14,800 nt of DNA from an uncultured Desulfuromonadales bacterium. Its GTDB lineage: Bacteria; Desulfobacterota; Desulfuromonadia; Desulfuromonadales; Geopsychrobacteraceae. Positions 4,391 through 14,634 of this stretch are shown here, piece by piece (positions within the stretch are counted from its first letter, which is position 1; each line of letters starts with the position of its first letter). The translations under genes and the position numbers were made by a program. The DNA lies in the NCBI GenBank assembly GCA_947259685.1, contig CAMYNC010000093.1, positions 1-14,800 of the forward strand. The letters are read 5' to 3'. The notes beneath the pieces were generated by a model, which was given only the letters and a program-made list of their open reading frames with translations, was not told where the DNA came from and made no database searches.

Positions 4391-7300
4391 ATGTTACGGA
4401 AATCCGTTTCGAAAATATCCAATAGACTGCTCGTTGCTGCTTTCTGGCTGCTTGCCCTGGTGCTTGTTGCGGAAGCAGTTCTGGCTGCTCCCTGTGATAT
4501 CAAACCCAGCCCCCGCCCTTTCGTGCAGCACGATTTGAGCAACAGCTATTGCGAGCTCTGTGGCTACGGCTACATTACGGTTGTTGTTTCCAATCCCTAT
4601 CGTTATACGCCAGACCCGTTCGATCCCTTTGCGCCGGATATTCCGGGAGCGACCATGACCGACATGCTGCTGGTGGAGGAATTGGGAAGTTCCGGTCTGA
4701 GGTACGAACCGAGTGCACCGAACCCGATTACCTATCGAGTCAACAGCGGACCGACGCAAATCGGCGCTGCACCGAGCATGAGCGGTGGCGGTTCCATCCT
4801 GACTTTCAGCTCGGCTGAAGTTCCGGCGCTCGCGCTTCTGGCAGCCCGGGAAGAAATCAATCAATTCAATACCATCACAATTACTTTTGCCGTCAGGCGG
4901 ACGACCAACCCGGAAGGTCTGCTCTCTGCCAATCGGACCATTCAGGCGAACCTGAGCTTCGACACCGATTCCGGCTGCAGCAATTCACCACAAAACGACA
5001 TCGATACCCTGCCGTTGCGCGAGCCGATTCCGCAGGTGACCAAAACCGGCTGGAACTACGATGCCGGACAGCGGCAGAATTCGGAGACGAACCCGATTTA
5101 CGGCAACAACAACGACGATGTCGTCTGGCGCATCCGCATCGATAACGGCGGTCTGGCAGGCTTGCAGGATCTGCGTTTTGACGACCTGATGCAGTCGGGC
5201 AGTCTGGTGATCAGCGATGTGTGCGCCACCGAAGGGGCGGCCAATTCCATCGTTAACAATGATGGCGTCGGCTCCGCACCTGGCTGTGCTTCTGCCGGCA
5301 ACAGCATCAACGATTTTATTGTCACTAATCCGTATGGCGATTCGGCCCTGTCGTTTGACGGCTACGAAGTTGATGTCGCCGGCGGCGGCAGTGCCTCCAT
5401 TTATCTGGTCGGTAAAATAACCAACAACGGTTCTTGCGTCACCAGCAAAATCAATAGCGTCAGCGACGTGCAGTGGGGCTGCGCAGAACAAGCCCCGGCC
5501 GGCGGCATTACGCAGACCTCCGCCGGCATCGTCCCTGCTGATGTTGCCACCTTCTACTCCCGCTACAACGATGGTCATTCCCTGCTGAATGTGGAACGCC
5601 GCCTGACCGGAACCAACACCTCCCAACCGGTCGGCAGCAAGGGGACGATGACCATCATCATCCGCAACAACAGCGGCGGCAGCGTGAAAAATATTCATCT
5701 GGCTGATGTACTGCCGCCCGAGTATGTCGTCGATTCGACCTTTATCCCAGAACTCACGGTGACCCCGGCCTACGGCTCTGCTTACCCCGGCATGGTCGAT
5801 ACCCTGGTGTGGACCAATGAAAACACCACTGACCCCTTGGCGAACATCGCCCCTGAGTTTGACCTGACCAGTAACGGTTCAGCCCATCCCCTTTACGCTG
5901 ATCAGATCAACCTGCTGCGTCACGGCGACGTGGCGGTGGTCCGGTTCCGGGTGGTTTTGATCGACTCCGCTTACTACGACCGGAGCGCCAATCTGGATGT
6001 CAATCCGGAGGAATTTTCGGTGACCGGAACCGACCCCAGTTACCAGACCCCTTTGAGCAATACCCTGACGGTCGATTTTGATCTGTTCTGTGCCGCACAG
6101 GGCAGCCAGACTCTGGTACTGACCGGTAACGGCACTGGCAATCCCGCCGGCTCGGCGATTCCCGCGTTCCCTGAGGATCTCGATATTGCCGTTGGCGGCA
6201 GTGTCTTCATCCTCACCAACGATTCTGATCAACTGCTGACCTTGCCGATTGAGGTGACCAACAACGGCGGCCATGACGCTGCCGACTATCATGCCTTTGT
6301 CAGTTTCGGCGCAACCATGGAGGTGGTCAATACACCCTCTGGCTGCAGTCCGATTACACTGTCCGGCGCGCCCGACCAACCTGCGCCCTGGAAGGTGCTG
6401 GTTCTGCCGACTCCGATCCCGGCAACGGCGACGGTCTATGAGTGTACCTCTCCCGCGGTCATCTCTCCGGGGGAGAGGGTCACCTATGATTTTGACGTCA
6501 GAAAGAGTAGTGATCCGGCCCGGGTCGCTCTCGATGATCTCAGTTTGCGCGCCGATGTGGTGGGAGAAATCACCTTAAGCGACGGGACGCCGCTCTGGTT
6601 CCCGGCCCCGCTGGTGCGACCTGATGGAGAACTTGATCGCGTCAATAACTATTCAATCGATGCGACCTGGGCGAGGGTTATCGGTTTCAACCTGAAAAAA
6701 AGCCAGCTCGGCACCGGTAATGAAAATAATCCACCAAGCCTCGATGCCAACGGTTTCGAGGAGATCCAGATTGGCGAGGAATGTCTGTTCCATATCGAGA
6801 CCGGTGGCTGGTTCGGTTTTAAAACCCCCGGGTTTGCTTATATCGCGGTACAGAACATCGATGTGGCCGATGAAGCGCCTGACGGTCAAGCCTACATCTC
6901 CAGTACTGACCCTTATGCACTGTCCACTACGCTTATCGAGAATGTGACGCTGAATCCTGGTGGCCTGACGGCGCTGGACGAAGGCTGGTTTGACTGGCGC
7001 TTTAACGTGACCGACAGTGAACAGATTCGGGTGGCCGATGAGTGGTTTGTGGTTGATGCGAAAACCCGGCTGCTGAACAAACCGGTCGATCAGCGCTTGT
7101 CGCCCAATGTTCATGCCGGCAACAGCCACAATATCCTGACCTCAACTTTTGACGCGACCTTCAGGAACGACAATACCGGGCTGGTGGAAAAATTTACCCT
7201 CGGTCCGAGCACGGTCGGCTACCCGGTAGAAGCAGTTCGCCGCGTCGACCTCACTGTGACCGAGCCATATATTACGGTTGTCAAAGAGGTGTGTAACGAA

Positions 7301-10300
7301 ACCCTGTACGGAACCGGTCCTGCCTGCAGCAATTTTGTCCCGGTCGCCGATGATGGCGATGCTTACAGTTCATATCTCTACCGCCTGACCCTGACCAACG
7401 AAGCGAATTTTGACGGCGTCCAACGTGCTCCGGCTTACGACCTGATCGTTACCGATCTGCTCGACGGCAGCGATCTTGCCTACGTTTTCCCATTTGCCGG
7501 CGATGGTTTGGACAATGATGGCGATGGTTTAACCGGTGGAGCTGATGCTGGCGGCGAAGGTTCGATCAGTGACAACACGGTCAAGAATGGGTCCCCGGCG
7601 CAGCTCACCTTCTCCTATGCCCACAGCAGCGCTTTGCAACGCATCGATCCGGGCCAGTCGGTCGAGCTTTTCTACCGGGTTGATTTCGATGATGACGCTG
7701 CTCCGTTGCAGACGTTTACCAATACCGCGCAAGCTGCCTATGACAGCCTCACTGGAGATTTCGGCAGTCAGAGCAATCCGCAAAGAGCCAACAGCGACTT
7801 AGGTGGTGCGCGGGCCTACAGCTCCGATCCCGCTGCGGCAAGCGTACGCATTCTTCCGGTCGAGACCCAACCGAAGACCATCCTTCGCCTGGCGAGCACT
7901 CCGCTGCTTGGCGTTCCCGGCACCCAGGAGGTGTCGGTGGGTGAGGAGCTTGAATACCAGCTCAGGACTTTGCTGCCGGTTGCCCTGTTGCGCAACTTCG
8001 TGATTCGTGACGAACTGCCGACCGGCTTGCGTTGTTCTGAAGCCCCGGCTGTCAACCTGGCTGCAGCACCTTATAACGCCGCTGGATTCGATCCAGGAGG
8101 AATCATCACTCCAACCTGCAGCGATGATCTGGTCGAATGGAATTTCGGTGATCAACGTCTGACCGTCGGCGCCCCCGGGAGTCGCTTCGATTTTGCGGTC
8201 AGCTTTATCGCGCAACTGGAAAACAGTGCCGCGGTAAACGACGGAGGCCTGATCTCCAACGGTCATCCTGCGACTGTTGCGAAGGCAGATTATATCGACG
8301 AAATCGGTGCTCTGGTGACCTCCGACTTCGACCAGGTAGAGATCCTGGTGCGCGAGCCGCAGATTGATCTGATCAAGACCTTTAATGTTGCTGAGGCGGA
8401 TGCCCTAGATACTCTGACCGTGACTATCAGCGCGACCAATAGCGGCACGGCGACCGCTTACAACTTGCGTGTGCTGGATGATCTGGTCGGGACCGAACTG
8501 AGTTATTCCGGCAATGTCGCTGGCAGCAATCCGCCAGACAAAGTAGATACATCCACCTTAGGAGCCAATCAGCCGATCTTCAGCTGGAATCCGCCCAATG
8601 GAATCGCCGTGGGTGCCAACGTCAGTTTCACTTTCGACGTCAGCATTGCATCCGACGTACAGCCACTCGAAATTCTTAACAACAGCATTCAGGCGGATTG
8701 GACCTCATTGCCCAGCCAGACAACCGCGCTCAACAGCACCGGGAGCATCGGCGACGACGGCAGCGCAACCGGCCTGCGCAACGGCACCCTGCCGCACAGC
8801 GGGCAGGCGGTCAACGATTACGAATCAGTGACCGACAGCCAGCTGACCATTGCCGTGGTTAACACCAGTAAGACAGATCTGCAGCCGGCCACCATCCCCA
8901 CGATCGGTGCGCACAAGCGCTTCCGGATCGATATCAATCTGCCGGAAGGAATAACCCACAGCGTCAGTGTCAGCGACAGCCTCAACGCTGCTGGCCTGAG
9001 TTATGTTTTGGCCAACAATGCTCAGTTCGATCTCAGCTACAGTTTCGAGGGGATCACCTCGATCAATGGCCAGCCGCCCGGCGAGACCGCCTTCAATACC
9101 TTTCCGGCGGACGGAACCAGCGGCAGCGCCAGCTGGGATATCGGCAGCGTGGTTACCCAGACCGAAGACGACGCGAGCCAGAACGCCATTGCTCCGGTTA
9201 TCCATATCGATTATTACGCCCGGGTTAACAATGACCTCGACACCGATGCCGGTGACCTGTTGCAAAACAGCGTTGAGGTGACTTACCTGAACGGTGATAC
9301 CGGCGCTCAGCAGATGGTCACTGCAACAACCCCAGCAATTTCCGTGGCCGAACCTGCTCTGACCCTGAGCAAAACCCTGGCGAACGTGACCCTGGGAAAA
9401 AATGCCGCTGATCCACCGGTTGCCGGCGATATCCTGGAATATCGGGTGACGGCCATCAATACCGGCAGCTCCAACGCAACCGCGTTTGATGTCAACATCG
9501 TCGATATCCTGCCGGCCGGATTGGTGTTGGATAGCGGCTTCTCCCCCACCGCAACCATCGATTCGGTTTCTGTCTCAGGCTTTGTCCCGCTGCCTGCCGG
9601 GGCTCCTGCAGGTCCACTGGTCTGGGGCCGAAACAATGGCGATGGAAACCTGGATATTCCCGCCGGGCAGGTCCTGGTTATTACCTATCGGACCCTGGTC
9701 CAGGTGATCGCCGATCCCGCTGGAATCATTGAAAATGCTGTCTGGAGCGACTGGACTTCACTTGCTGGCGACAACCCCTCTGAGCGCACCGGGGCCGGCT
9801 GCCCGACCAGCAGCGCACCTAATGATTACTGCACAGGGCCGGCTTTCGCGACCACCACCGGCGTCGCTCCAGAAGTGGTTTTCCAGAAATCGGTCATCAA
9901 TGAGACCAGCGGCGCTGATCCGGGTGTCAATGCCAGCCCCGGCGACACCCTTAGATATAAATTGCTGGCCACCAATATCAGCACGGCATCGGCCGCTTTT
10001 TCTGTGTCCGACGAACTCGATCAACTCAACCCAGCGCCTGTTTTCGTCCCCGGTTCCCTGACCGTAATCTCCAGCGCTTCCGGAACCGATGTCAGTGACC
10101 CGAACGGCGGCAGTGCTGGCACCGGGCTGCTTGATATCCGTGATCTGATTCTGGCCGGCGGGGAGTCCCTGAGCATCGAATTCACTGTCCAGCTGCTGCC
10201 GGTTATCCCTGACGGAAGCCAGGCCTTGAACCAGGCACAATTGCAATTGTCCGGCCTGGGGGTGATCCTGAGTGACGATCCCAATCTGGGCGGTAGCGAA

Positions 10301-13300
10301 GATCCGACCCGGACGCTGATTTCCTCAGCTCCGCTCTGGCGGTTAGAGAAAACCGCAGAGGATCTGACCGGTGCGGCGACCATCCTGTTTGCCGGTGACC
10401 AACTGCGCTACACCATCACCGTCCAGAACATCGGCACCGAAAACGCGGCAGCAGTGGTTCTGCGCGACGAAGTTCCCGCCGACACCAGCTACATCGCCGG
10501 CAGCACCACCCTCAATGGCATCAGTGTCGCTGATCCGACTCTGGGGATATCGCCCTTGCAGAGCAGCATGGCGATAAATGCAGCTGAGGATTTAACCGCC
10601 GGGGCGATGCGTGCAGATGCCACAGAGACTACCGAGAATGTCGCGATCATCAGCTTTGCTGTTCAGGTCGATGCAGCGACTGCCAGCGGGACCAGCATTT
10701 CGAACCAGGGATTTTTAACCGGTTCCGGCGACAGCAGTGGCGCTTTCCCGGAACAGCCCTCCGATGATCCGTCAACCGCCGCAGTTGCTGACCCGACCCT
10801 AAGCGTCGTTAGCAGTCTGGAATTTCGCAAGTCGGTGTTCAACGACACCAGCGGAGGAGACGGCGCCACGGCAACCCCCGGGGATATCCTTAGATATCGA
10901 CTGGAGATCGTCAATACCGGCACGGTCAACCTCGCTGACCTGGCAATCGTTGATGAACTTGAAAACCTCCAGCCGGCTGAATCGCGGTTCTTTGTTCCGA
11001 ACACTCTCACCCTGATTTCGGTTCCAGCCGGGGCTGATGTCACCGGTAGCGACCCGACCGGAGGCAGTAAGGGCACCGGGCTCGTGGATATTCGCGATCT
11101 GAGCCTGGCTGCCGGTGCGACAGAGAGCATCGAATTCACCGTACAGCTCGCTGCTGTCATCACCAGCGGTACGCAAGTGCTCAATCAGGCTGAACTGCTA
11201 GCGGCCGGACAAACTCTGCTTCACAGTGACGATGATGATCCGGCTTTATCCGGGGACGAGGACCCGACCCCAACCCTGATCAGCTCGGCCCCCGCCTTCG
11301 AGGTGTTGAAGACCTCGGCCATCCTGGACGGTGACCCGGCAGTTCTGCAGGCTGGCGAGACGCTGCGCTATACCCTGACCATCAAAAATATCGGCACTGA
11401 GGACGCTGCCGATGTCCTGCTGCAGGATTACACCCCGGTCAACACCAGCTATGTAGCCAACAGCACGACCCTCAATGGTGTTGCCGTGGCCGACCCCGCG
11501 ACCGGCGTCAATCCGTTGCACAGCGGTCTGCTGATCAATGCGCCAGAAAATACCACGCCCGGCTACCTGCGGGCCGATGCCTCGGCGGGCGCGACCAATC
11601 TGGCAACGCTGACTTTTGCTGTGCTGGTCGATGCGGCGGCCATGGACGGTCTGATCATCGCAAACCAGGCTTTTGTAACCGGCAGTGGTGCGGGCAGTGG
11701 CGCTTTCCCGGAGCAGCCGTCCGATGATCCGGCCACTCCTGCGGTAGCTGATCCCACCAGTAATGTCGTCGGTAATCTGCCCCTGCTTTACGCGCAGAAG
11801 ATCGTCGAGATCAGCGTCGACAACGGTTCCGCGGGGATTATCGATCCGGGTGATGTGTTGCGTTATCGGATTGTCATCAGCAACTCCGGAGCGATTCCGG
11901 CCACGACAGTGACGCTTACCGACAAGGTGCCGAATAATACCAGCTATGTCGCTGACTCCTTGCGTATCAACGGTCTGGCAACGGGGCCTGATGGCGGCGT
12001 TTCGCCGCTAATCGCCGGTCTGTCGGTAACTTCCGCCGACAATCCGGGCCCAGGAATCATTTCGGCCGGTCAAAACGCCGAGATCAGCTTCGAGGTACAG
12101 GTCAACGCCGGGGTTGCCACCGGCACGCAGATCAGCAACCAGGGCCGTGTCACCAGCGCAGAACTGGCGCCGGAATTGACCGATGCCGACGGTCTTCCCT
12201 CCAACGGTTATCAACCCACCATTATCGTTGTCGGCGACGTCCAGCTGCTCTCCGTGACCAAGGAGGTCACAATCGTTAACGGCGCTAGTGCCGAGCCGGG
12301 TACCGAGTTGGCCTACCTGATCCGGGTCACCAATATCGGCAGCCTGCCGGCCACCCGGGTGCTGGTGAGCGACGATCTCAGTCCGCCCCTGGGGGATCAG
12401 CTGAGCTACCTTGCCGGCTCGGCAACCATGAACGGCGCTAGTGCCGGTGTGAGCTTTTCCGGTGATCTGCTTACGGCGGATTATGCCGCCAGCTATGGCG
12501 ATCTGGACCCTGGCGCAAGCTTCCTGGTCCGGTTTCGCGGGCAGATCAATCCGGCGCTCGCCTATGGGACAACCATCTCCAATACCGCGGTCGTCAGCTG
12601 GAACAATCCACCGCAGACCGCTACGGCCGATGTTTCCCTCGATGTCGGCGGCACGCCTGGTAGCGCCTCCCTCAACGGTCGTATCTGGCATGACCCAAAC
12701 TTTGACAGAGTCTACCTGGCCGATAGTGAAAACAGCCAGCAGGGTTGGTCGGTCGAGCTCTATCTTGACGGCCAACCGGTGACCACCACGCAGACCGATG
12801 AACACGGCGAATATCGATTCACCGGCCTGGTCCCCAGCGTTAACACCAACGGCCTCTACGAAGTGCGCTTTCTTGCTCCGGGTGCCGGGGTCAACACCCC
12901 CTCGCTCGGCGACACCGATTCACCCTTTACCGACCGCCCGCAGCGGATTACCGATATCAGCCTGGCTGAAGGGAGCAACCTGCAGAATCTCAATCTGCCG
13001 CTCTGGCCCAATGGCATTCTCTACAACTCGGTGGCGCGGGGACCGGTTGCCGGAGCCAGACTGAGGTTACTCAACTCTGCGACTGGTGCTGAGCTTCCGG
13101 GTCGCTGCTTCGATGATCCGGCACAAGCGAACCAGGTAACGGTCGAGAACGGTTTTTATAAATTCGACCTGAATTTCAGCGCCGCTGCATGTCCGGCGGG
13201 CGGATCCTATCTGATCGATATCACTGCACCGGCGAGCGGTTATCTGGAAATGCCCTCGGCGATCATTCCGCCGAGCAGTGACGCAACCACCGGGCCTTTT

Positions 13301-14521
13301 TCCGTACCCAGCTGTCCCGGCAGCGCCTTTGATGCCGTGCCGGCCACCGCTGATTTCTGCGAAGTGGTCGCTTCGGCTGATGCGCCGCCGCTGCCGATTG
13401 TCGCGCGCTCCTCACATGCCGCGAGCAACAGCGGCAACAGCTACCATCTCCACCTGACCCTGAGTAACGGTAACCTGCCGGGCCAGAGTCAGATTTTCAA
13501 CAATCCCATCCCCATCGATCCGGTCCTGAACGGGGCCGTGGCCATCAGTAAGACGGCGTCCCTGACCAACGTTAGCAAAAGTTCGCTGGTGCCCTACACG
13601 ATTAGGGTGACCAACGTTTTCGCTGCGCCGCTCGAGGATCTCAGCATCGTCGACCGCTTCCCTGCCGGTTTCAAATATGTCTCCGGCAGCGCCCGCCTGG
13701 ACGGCAAAGCGGTGGAACCGGAGATCAACGGCCGGGAACTGGTCTGGGACGATCTTGACCTGAATACCAACGAGGTCCGTACCATCAAGTTGCTGCTGGT
13801 GGTCGGGTCCGGGGTCTCTGAAGGTGAATACGTGAACCGCGCACTGGTGTTCAACAACAGCCTCGGCACAGCGGTCTCAGGGGAAGCAACTGCGACTGTG
13901 CGGGTTATCCCCGACCCGGATTTCGACTGTACCGATGTGATCGGCAAGGTCTTCGATGACCGCAACCTGAACGGTCTGCAAGAGGCTGGCGAACCGGGCC
14001 TCTCGGGGGTGCGTTTGGCGACCGCGCGCGGCCTGATTGCCAGCACCGACGAGCACGGGCGTTACCACATCACCTGCGCGGTGGTCCCCGACGAGGACCG
14101 CGGCAGCAACTTCATTATGAAACTGGATGATCGCAGCCTGCCGACCGGTTATCGCGTGGTTACGGAGAACCCGCGGGTGCAGAGAGCCACGCGTGGCAAG
14201 CTGATGCGGTTTAATTTCGGAGCGACCATCCACCACCTGGTGACGATCGATATTGCTGACGGCGTATTCGAGCCGCAGACCAGTCTGCTGCGGATGCAGT
14301 GGCGCTCGAAAATTGCTCAGTTGTTGCAGGTGCTGAAGGAATCTCCCTCGGTGCTGCGGCTGTCATACCTGGCAGATGTCGAGAGCGAAAAGTTGGTGCA
14401 TGACCGGCTCAAGGCACTGAAGGAGCAAATCGCTGAGCGCTGGGAGCGGGACGAAAATGGCTACCGCCTGACCATAGAAACCGAAGTGTTCTGGCGGCGC
14501 GGCGGTCCGCCTCAGCGCTAA
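4391..14521 (+). CDS. Giant exported DUF11/D2-repeat surface protein with SdrD-B-like domains
   Basis: A protein of about 3376 residues. A Sec signal peptide fills residues 1-32 (basic start, hydrophobic core LLVAAFWLLALVLV, cleavage likely after AVLA). It is followed by some 17 beta-sandwich repeats of the DUF11/conserved-repeat type, recognised by KT...GD.L.Y.I...N.G...A.....D..P....Y, between about 57-2753 and 3047-3173. Residues 1827-2460 are two copies of a two-domain unit. SdrD-B/Cna-B-like domains lie near 2756-2865 and 3180-3280 (GKVFDDRNLNGLQEAGEPG). A DxDxDG-type loop at 1038-1052 may bind calcium. The last 95 residues look like a divergent OmpA-type tail. There is no LPXTG, autotransporter barrel or RTX repeat. 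Probable role: a long surface or outer-membrane adhesin or fibre, controlled by the two c-di-GMP riboswitches upstream. The ATG at 4391 follows AGGGG by 14 bases; an in-frame TTG at 4379 lies too close to it. Two stop codons end the gene. Confidence 0.9.
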   Translation: MLRKSVSKISNRLLVAAFWLLALVLVAEAVLAAPCDIKPSPRPFVQHDLSNSYCELCGYGYITVVVSNPYRYTPDPFDPFAPDIPGATMTDMLLVEELGSSGLRYEPSAPNPITYRVNSGPTQIGAAPSMSGGGSILTFSSAEVPALALLAAREEINQFNTITITFAVRRTTNPEGLLSANRTIQANLSFDTDSGCSNSPQNDIDTLPLREPIPQVTKTGWNYDAGQRQNSETNPIYGNNNDDVVWRIRIDNGGLAGLQDLRFDDLMQSGSLVISDVCATEGAANSIVNNDGVGSAPGCASAGNSINDFIVTNPYGDSALSFDGYEVDVAGGGSASIYLVGKITNNGSCVTSKINSVSDVQWGCAEQAPAGGITQTSAGIVPADVATFYSRYNDGHSLLNVERRLTGTNTSQPVGSKGTMTIIIRNNSGGSVKNIHLADVLPPEYVVDSTFIPELTVTPAYGSAYPGMVDTLVWTNENTTDPLANIAPEFDLTSNGSAHPLYADQINLLRHGDVAVVRFRVVLIDSAYYDRSANLDVNPEEFSVTGTDPSYQTPLSNTLTVDFDLFCAAQGSQTLVLTGNGTGNPAGSAIPAFPEDLDIAVGGSVFILTNDSDQLLTLPIEVTNNGGHDAADYHAFVSFGATMEVVNTPSGCSPITLSGAPDQPAPWKVLVLPTPIPATATVYECTSPAVISPGERVTYDFDVRKSSDPARVALDDLSLRADVVGEITLSDGTPLWFPAPLVRPDGELDRVNNYSIDATWARVIGFNLKKSQLGTGNENNPPSLDANGFEEIQIGEECLFHIETGGWFGFKTPGFAYIAVQNIDVADEAPDGQAYISSTDPYALSTTLIENVTLNPGGLTALDEGWFDWRFNVTDSEQIRVADEWFVVDAKTRLLNKPVDQRLSPNVHAGNSHNILTSTFDATFRNDNTGLVEKFTLGPSTVGYPVEAVRRVDLTVTEPYITVVKEVCNETLYGTGPACSNFVPVADDGDAYSSYLYRLTLTNEANFDGVQRAPAYDLIVTDLLDGSDLAYVFPFAGDGLDNDGDGLTGGADAGGEGSISDNTVKNGSPAQLTFSYAHSSALQRIDPGQSVELFYRVDFDDDAAPLQTFTNTAQAAYDSLTGDFGSQSNPQRANSDLGGARAYSSDPAAASVRILPVETQPKTILRLASTPLLGVPGTQEVSVGEELEYQLRTLLPVALLRNFVIRDELPTGLRCSEAPAVNLAAAPYNAAGFDPGGIITPTCSDDLVEWNFGDQRLTVGAPGSRFDFAVSFIAQLENSAAVNDGGLISNGHPATVAKADYIDEIGALVTSDFDQVEILVREPQIDLIKTFNVAEADALDTLTVTISATNSGTATAYNLRVLDDLVGTELSYSGNVAGSNPPDKVDTSTLGANQPIFSWNPPNGIAVGANVSFTFDVSIASDVQPLEILNNSIQADWTSLPSQTTALNSTGSIGDDGSATGLRNGTLPHSGQAVNDYESVTDSQLTIAVVNTSKTDLQPATIPTIGAHKRFRIDINLPEGITHSVSVSDSLNAAGLSYVLANNAQFDLSYSFEGITSINGQPPGETAFNTFPADGTSGSASWDIGSVVTQTEDDASQNAIAPVIHIDYYARVNNDLDTDAGDLLQNSVEVTYLNGDTGAQQMVTATTPAISVAEPALTLSKTLANVTLGKNAADPPVAGDILEYRVTAINTGSSNATAFDVNIVDILPAGLVLDSGFSPTATIDSVSVSGFVPLPAGAPAGPLVWGRNNGDGNLDIPAGQVLVITYRTLVQVIADPAGIIENAVWSDWTSLAGDNPSERTGAGCPTSSAPNDYCTGPAFATTTGVAPEVVFQKSVINETSGADPGVNASPGDTLRYKLLATNISTASAAFSVSDELDQLNPAPVFVPGSLTVISSASGTDVSDPNGGSAGTGLLDIRDLILAGGESLSIEFTVQLLPVIPDGSQALNQAQLQLSGLGVILSDDPNLGGSEDPTRTLISSAPLWRLEKTAEDLTGAATILFAGDQLRYTITVQNIGTENAAAVVLRDEVPADTSYIAGSTTLNGISVADPTLGISPLQSSMAINAAEDLTAGAMRADATETTENVAIISFAVQVDAATASGTSISNQGFLTGSGDSSGAFPEQPSDDPSTAAVADPTLSVVSSLEFRKSVFNDTSGGDGATATPGDILRYRLEIVNTGTVNLADLAIVDELENLQPAESRFFVPNTLTLISVPAGADVTGSDPTGGSKGTGLVDIRDLSLAAGATESIEFTVQLAAVITSGTQVLNQAELLAAGQTLLHSDDDDPALSGDEDPTPTLISSAPAFEVLKTSAILDGDPAVLQAGETLRYTLTIKNIGTEDAADVLLQDYTPVNTSYVANSTTLNGVAVADPATGVNPLHSGLLINAPENTTPGYLRADASAGATNLATLTFAVLVDAAAMDGLIIANQAFVTGSGAGSGAFPEQPSDDPATPAVADPTSNVVGNLPLLYAQKIVEISVDNGSAGIIDPGDVLRYRIVISNSGAIPATTVTLTDKVPNNTSYVADSLRINGLATGPDGGVSPLIAGLSVTSADNPGPGIISAGQNAEISFEVQVNAGVATGTQISNQGRVTSAELAPELTDADGLPSNGYQPTIIVVGDVQLLSVTKEVTIVNGASAEPGTELAYLIRVTNIGSLPATRVLVSDDLSPPLGDQLSYLAGSATMNGASAGVSFSGDLLTADYAASYGDLDPGASFLVRFRGQINPALAYGTTISNTAVVSWNNPPQTATADVSLDVGGTPGSASLNGRIWHDPNFDRVYLADSENSQQGWSVELYLDGQPVTTTQTDEHGEYRFTGLVPSVNTNGLYEVRFLAPGAGVNTPSLGDTDSPFTDRPQRITDISLAEGSNLQNLNLPLWPNGILYNSVARGPVAGARLRLLNSATGAELPGRCFDDPAQANQVTVENGFYKFDLNFSAAACPAGGSYLIDITAPASGYLEMPSAIIPPSSDATTGPFSVPSCPGSAFDAVPATADFCEVVASADAPPLPIVARSSHAASNSGNSYHLHLTLSNGNLPGQSQIFNNPIPIDPVLNGAVAISKTASLTNVSKSSLVPYTIRVTNVFAAPLEDLSIVDRFPAGFKYVSGSARLDGKAVEPEINGRELVWDDLDLNTNEVRTIKLLLVVGSGVSEGEYVNRALVFNNSLGTAVSGEATATVRVIPDPDFDCTDVIGKVFDDRNLNGLQEAGEPGLSGVRLATARGLIASTDEHGRYHITCAVVPDEDRGSNFIMKLDDRSLPTGYRVVTENPRVQRATRGKLMRFNFGATIHHLVTIDIADGVFEPQTSLLRMQWRSKIAQLLQVLKESPSVLRLSYLADVESEKLVHDRLKALKEQIAERWERDENGYRLTIETEVFWRRGGPPQR
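9871..11766 (+). repeat. Tandem super-repeat inside the giant gene (two copies of about 950 bp)
   Basis: Copy 1 (about 9871-10806) and copy 2 (about 10816-11766) each encode an A domain (KSV.N.TSG, GD.LRY, FVP.(S/N)(S/T)L, G(T/S)..LDIRDL, SIEFTVQL) and a B domain (AG..LRYT, NIGTE, TSY.A.STTLNG). Both copies end in GSGAFPEQPSDDP or a close match; the shared bases at 10740 and 11700 are 960 bp apart. A third, more divergent B-type domain follows at 11780-12235. Confidence 0.75.
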
Positions 14522-14634
14522 TAAGAGGCTGTCAACTGCCGCTTGGTGTGTGCCTGGAGCGGCCTATCTCCGTTGCTGGCGGCAACTGGCATGACTGATC
14601 AATAGTTCAACCTTGGCAGTAGTTTTAACTAAAT

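Noticed and set aside
4985..5698. Long minus-strand frame inside the giant gene
   Set aside because: It lies opposite the repeat-protein frame, has low complexity (Ala/Gly/Asp-rich) and no ribosome binding site. Many such antisense frames occur in this GC-rich gene.
14538..14563. GCCGCT/AGCGGC inverted repeat after the giant gene as its terminator
   Set aside because: The loop is 14 bases and no T-tract follows, so it does not qualify as an intrinsic terminator.
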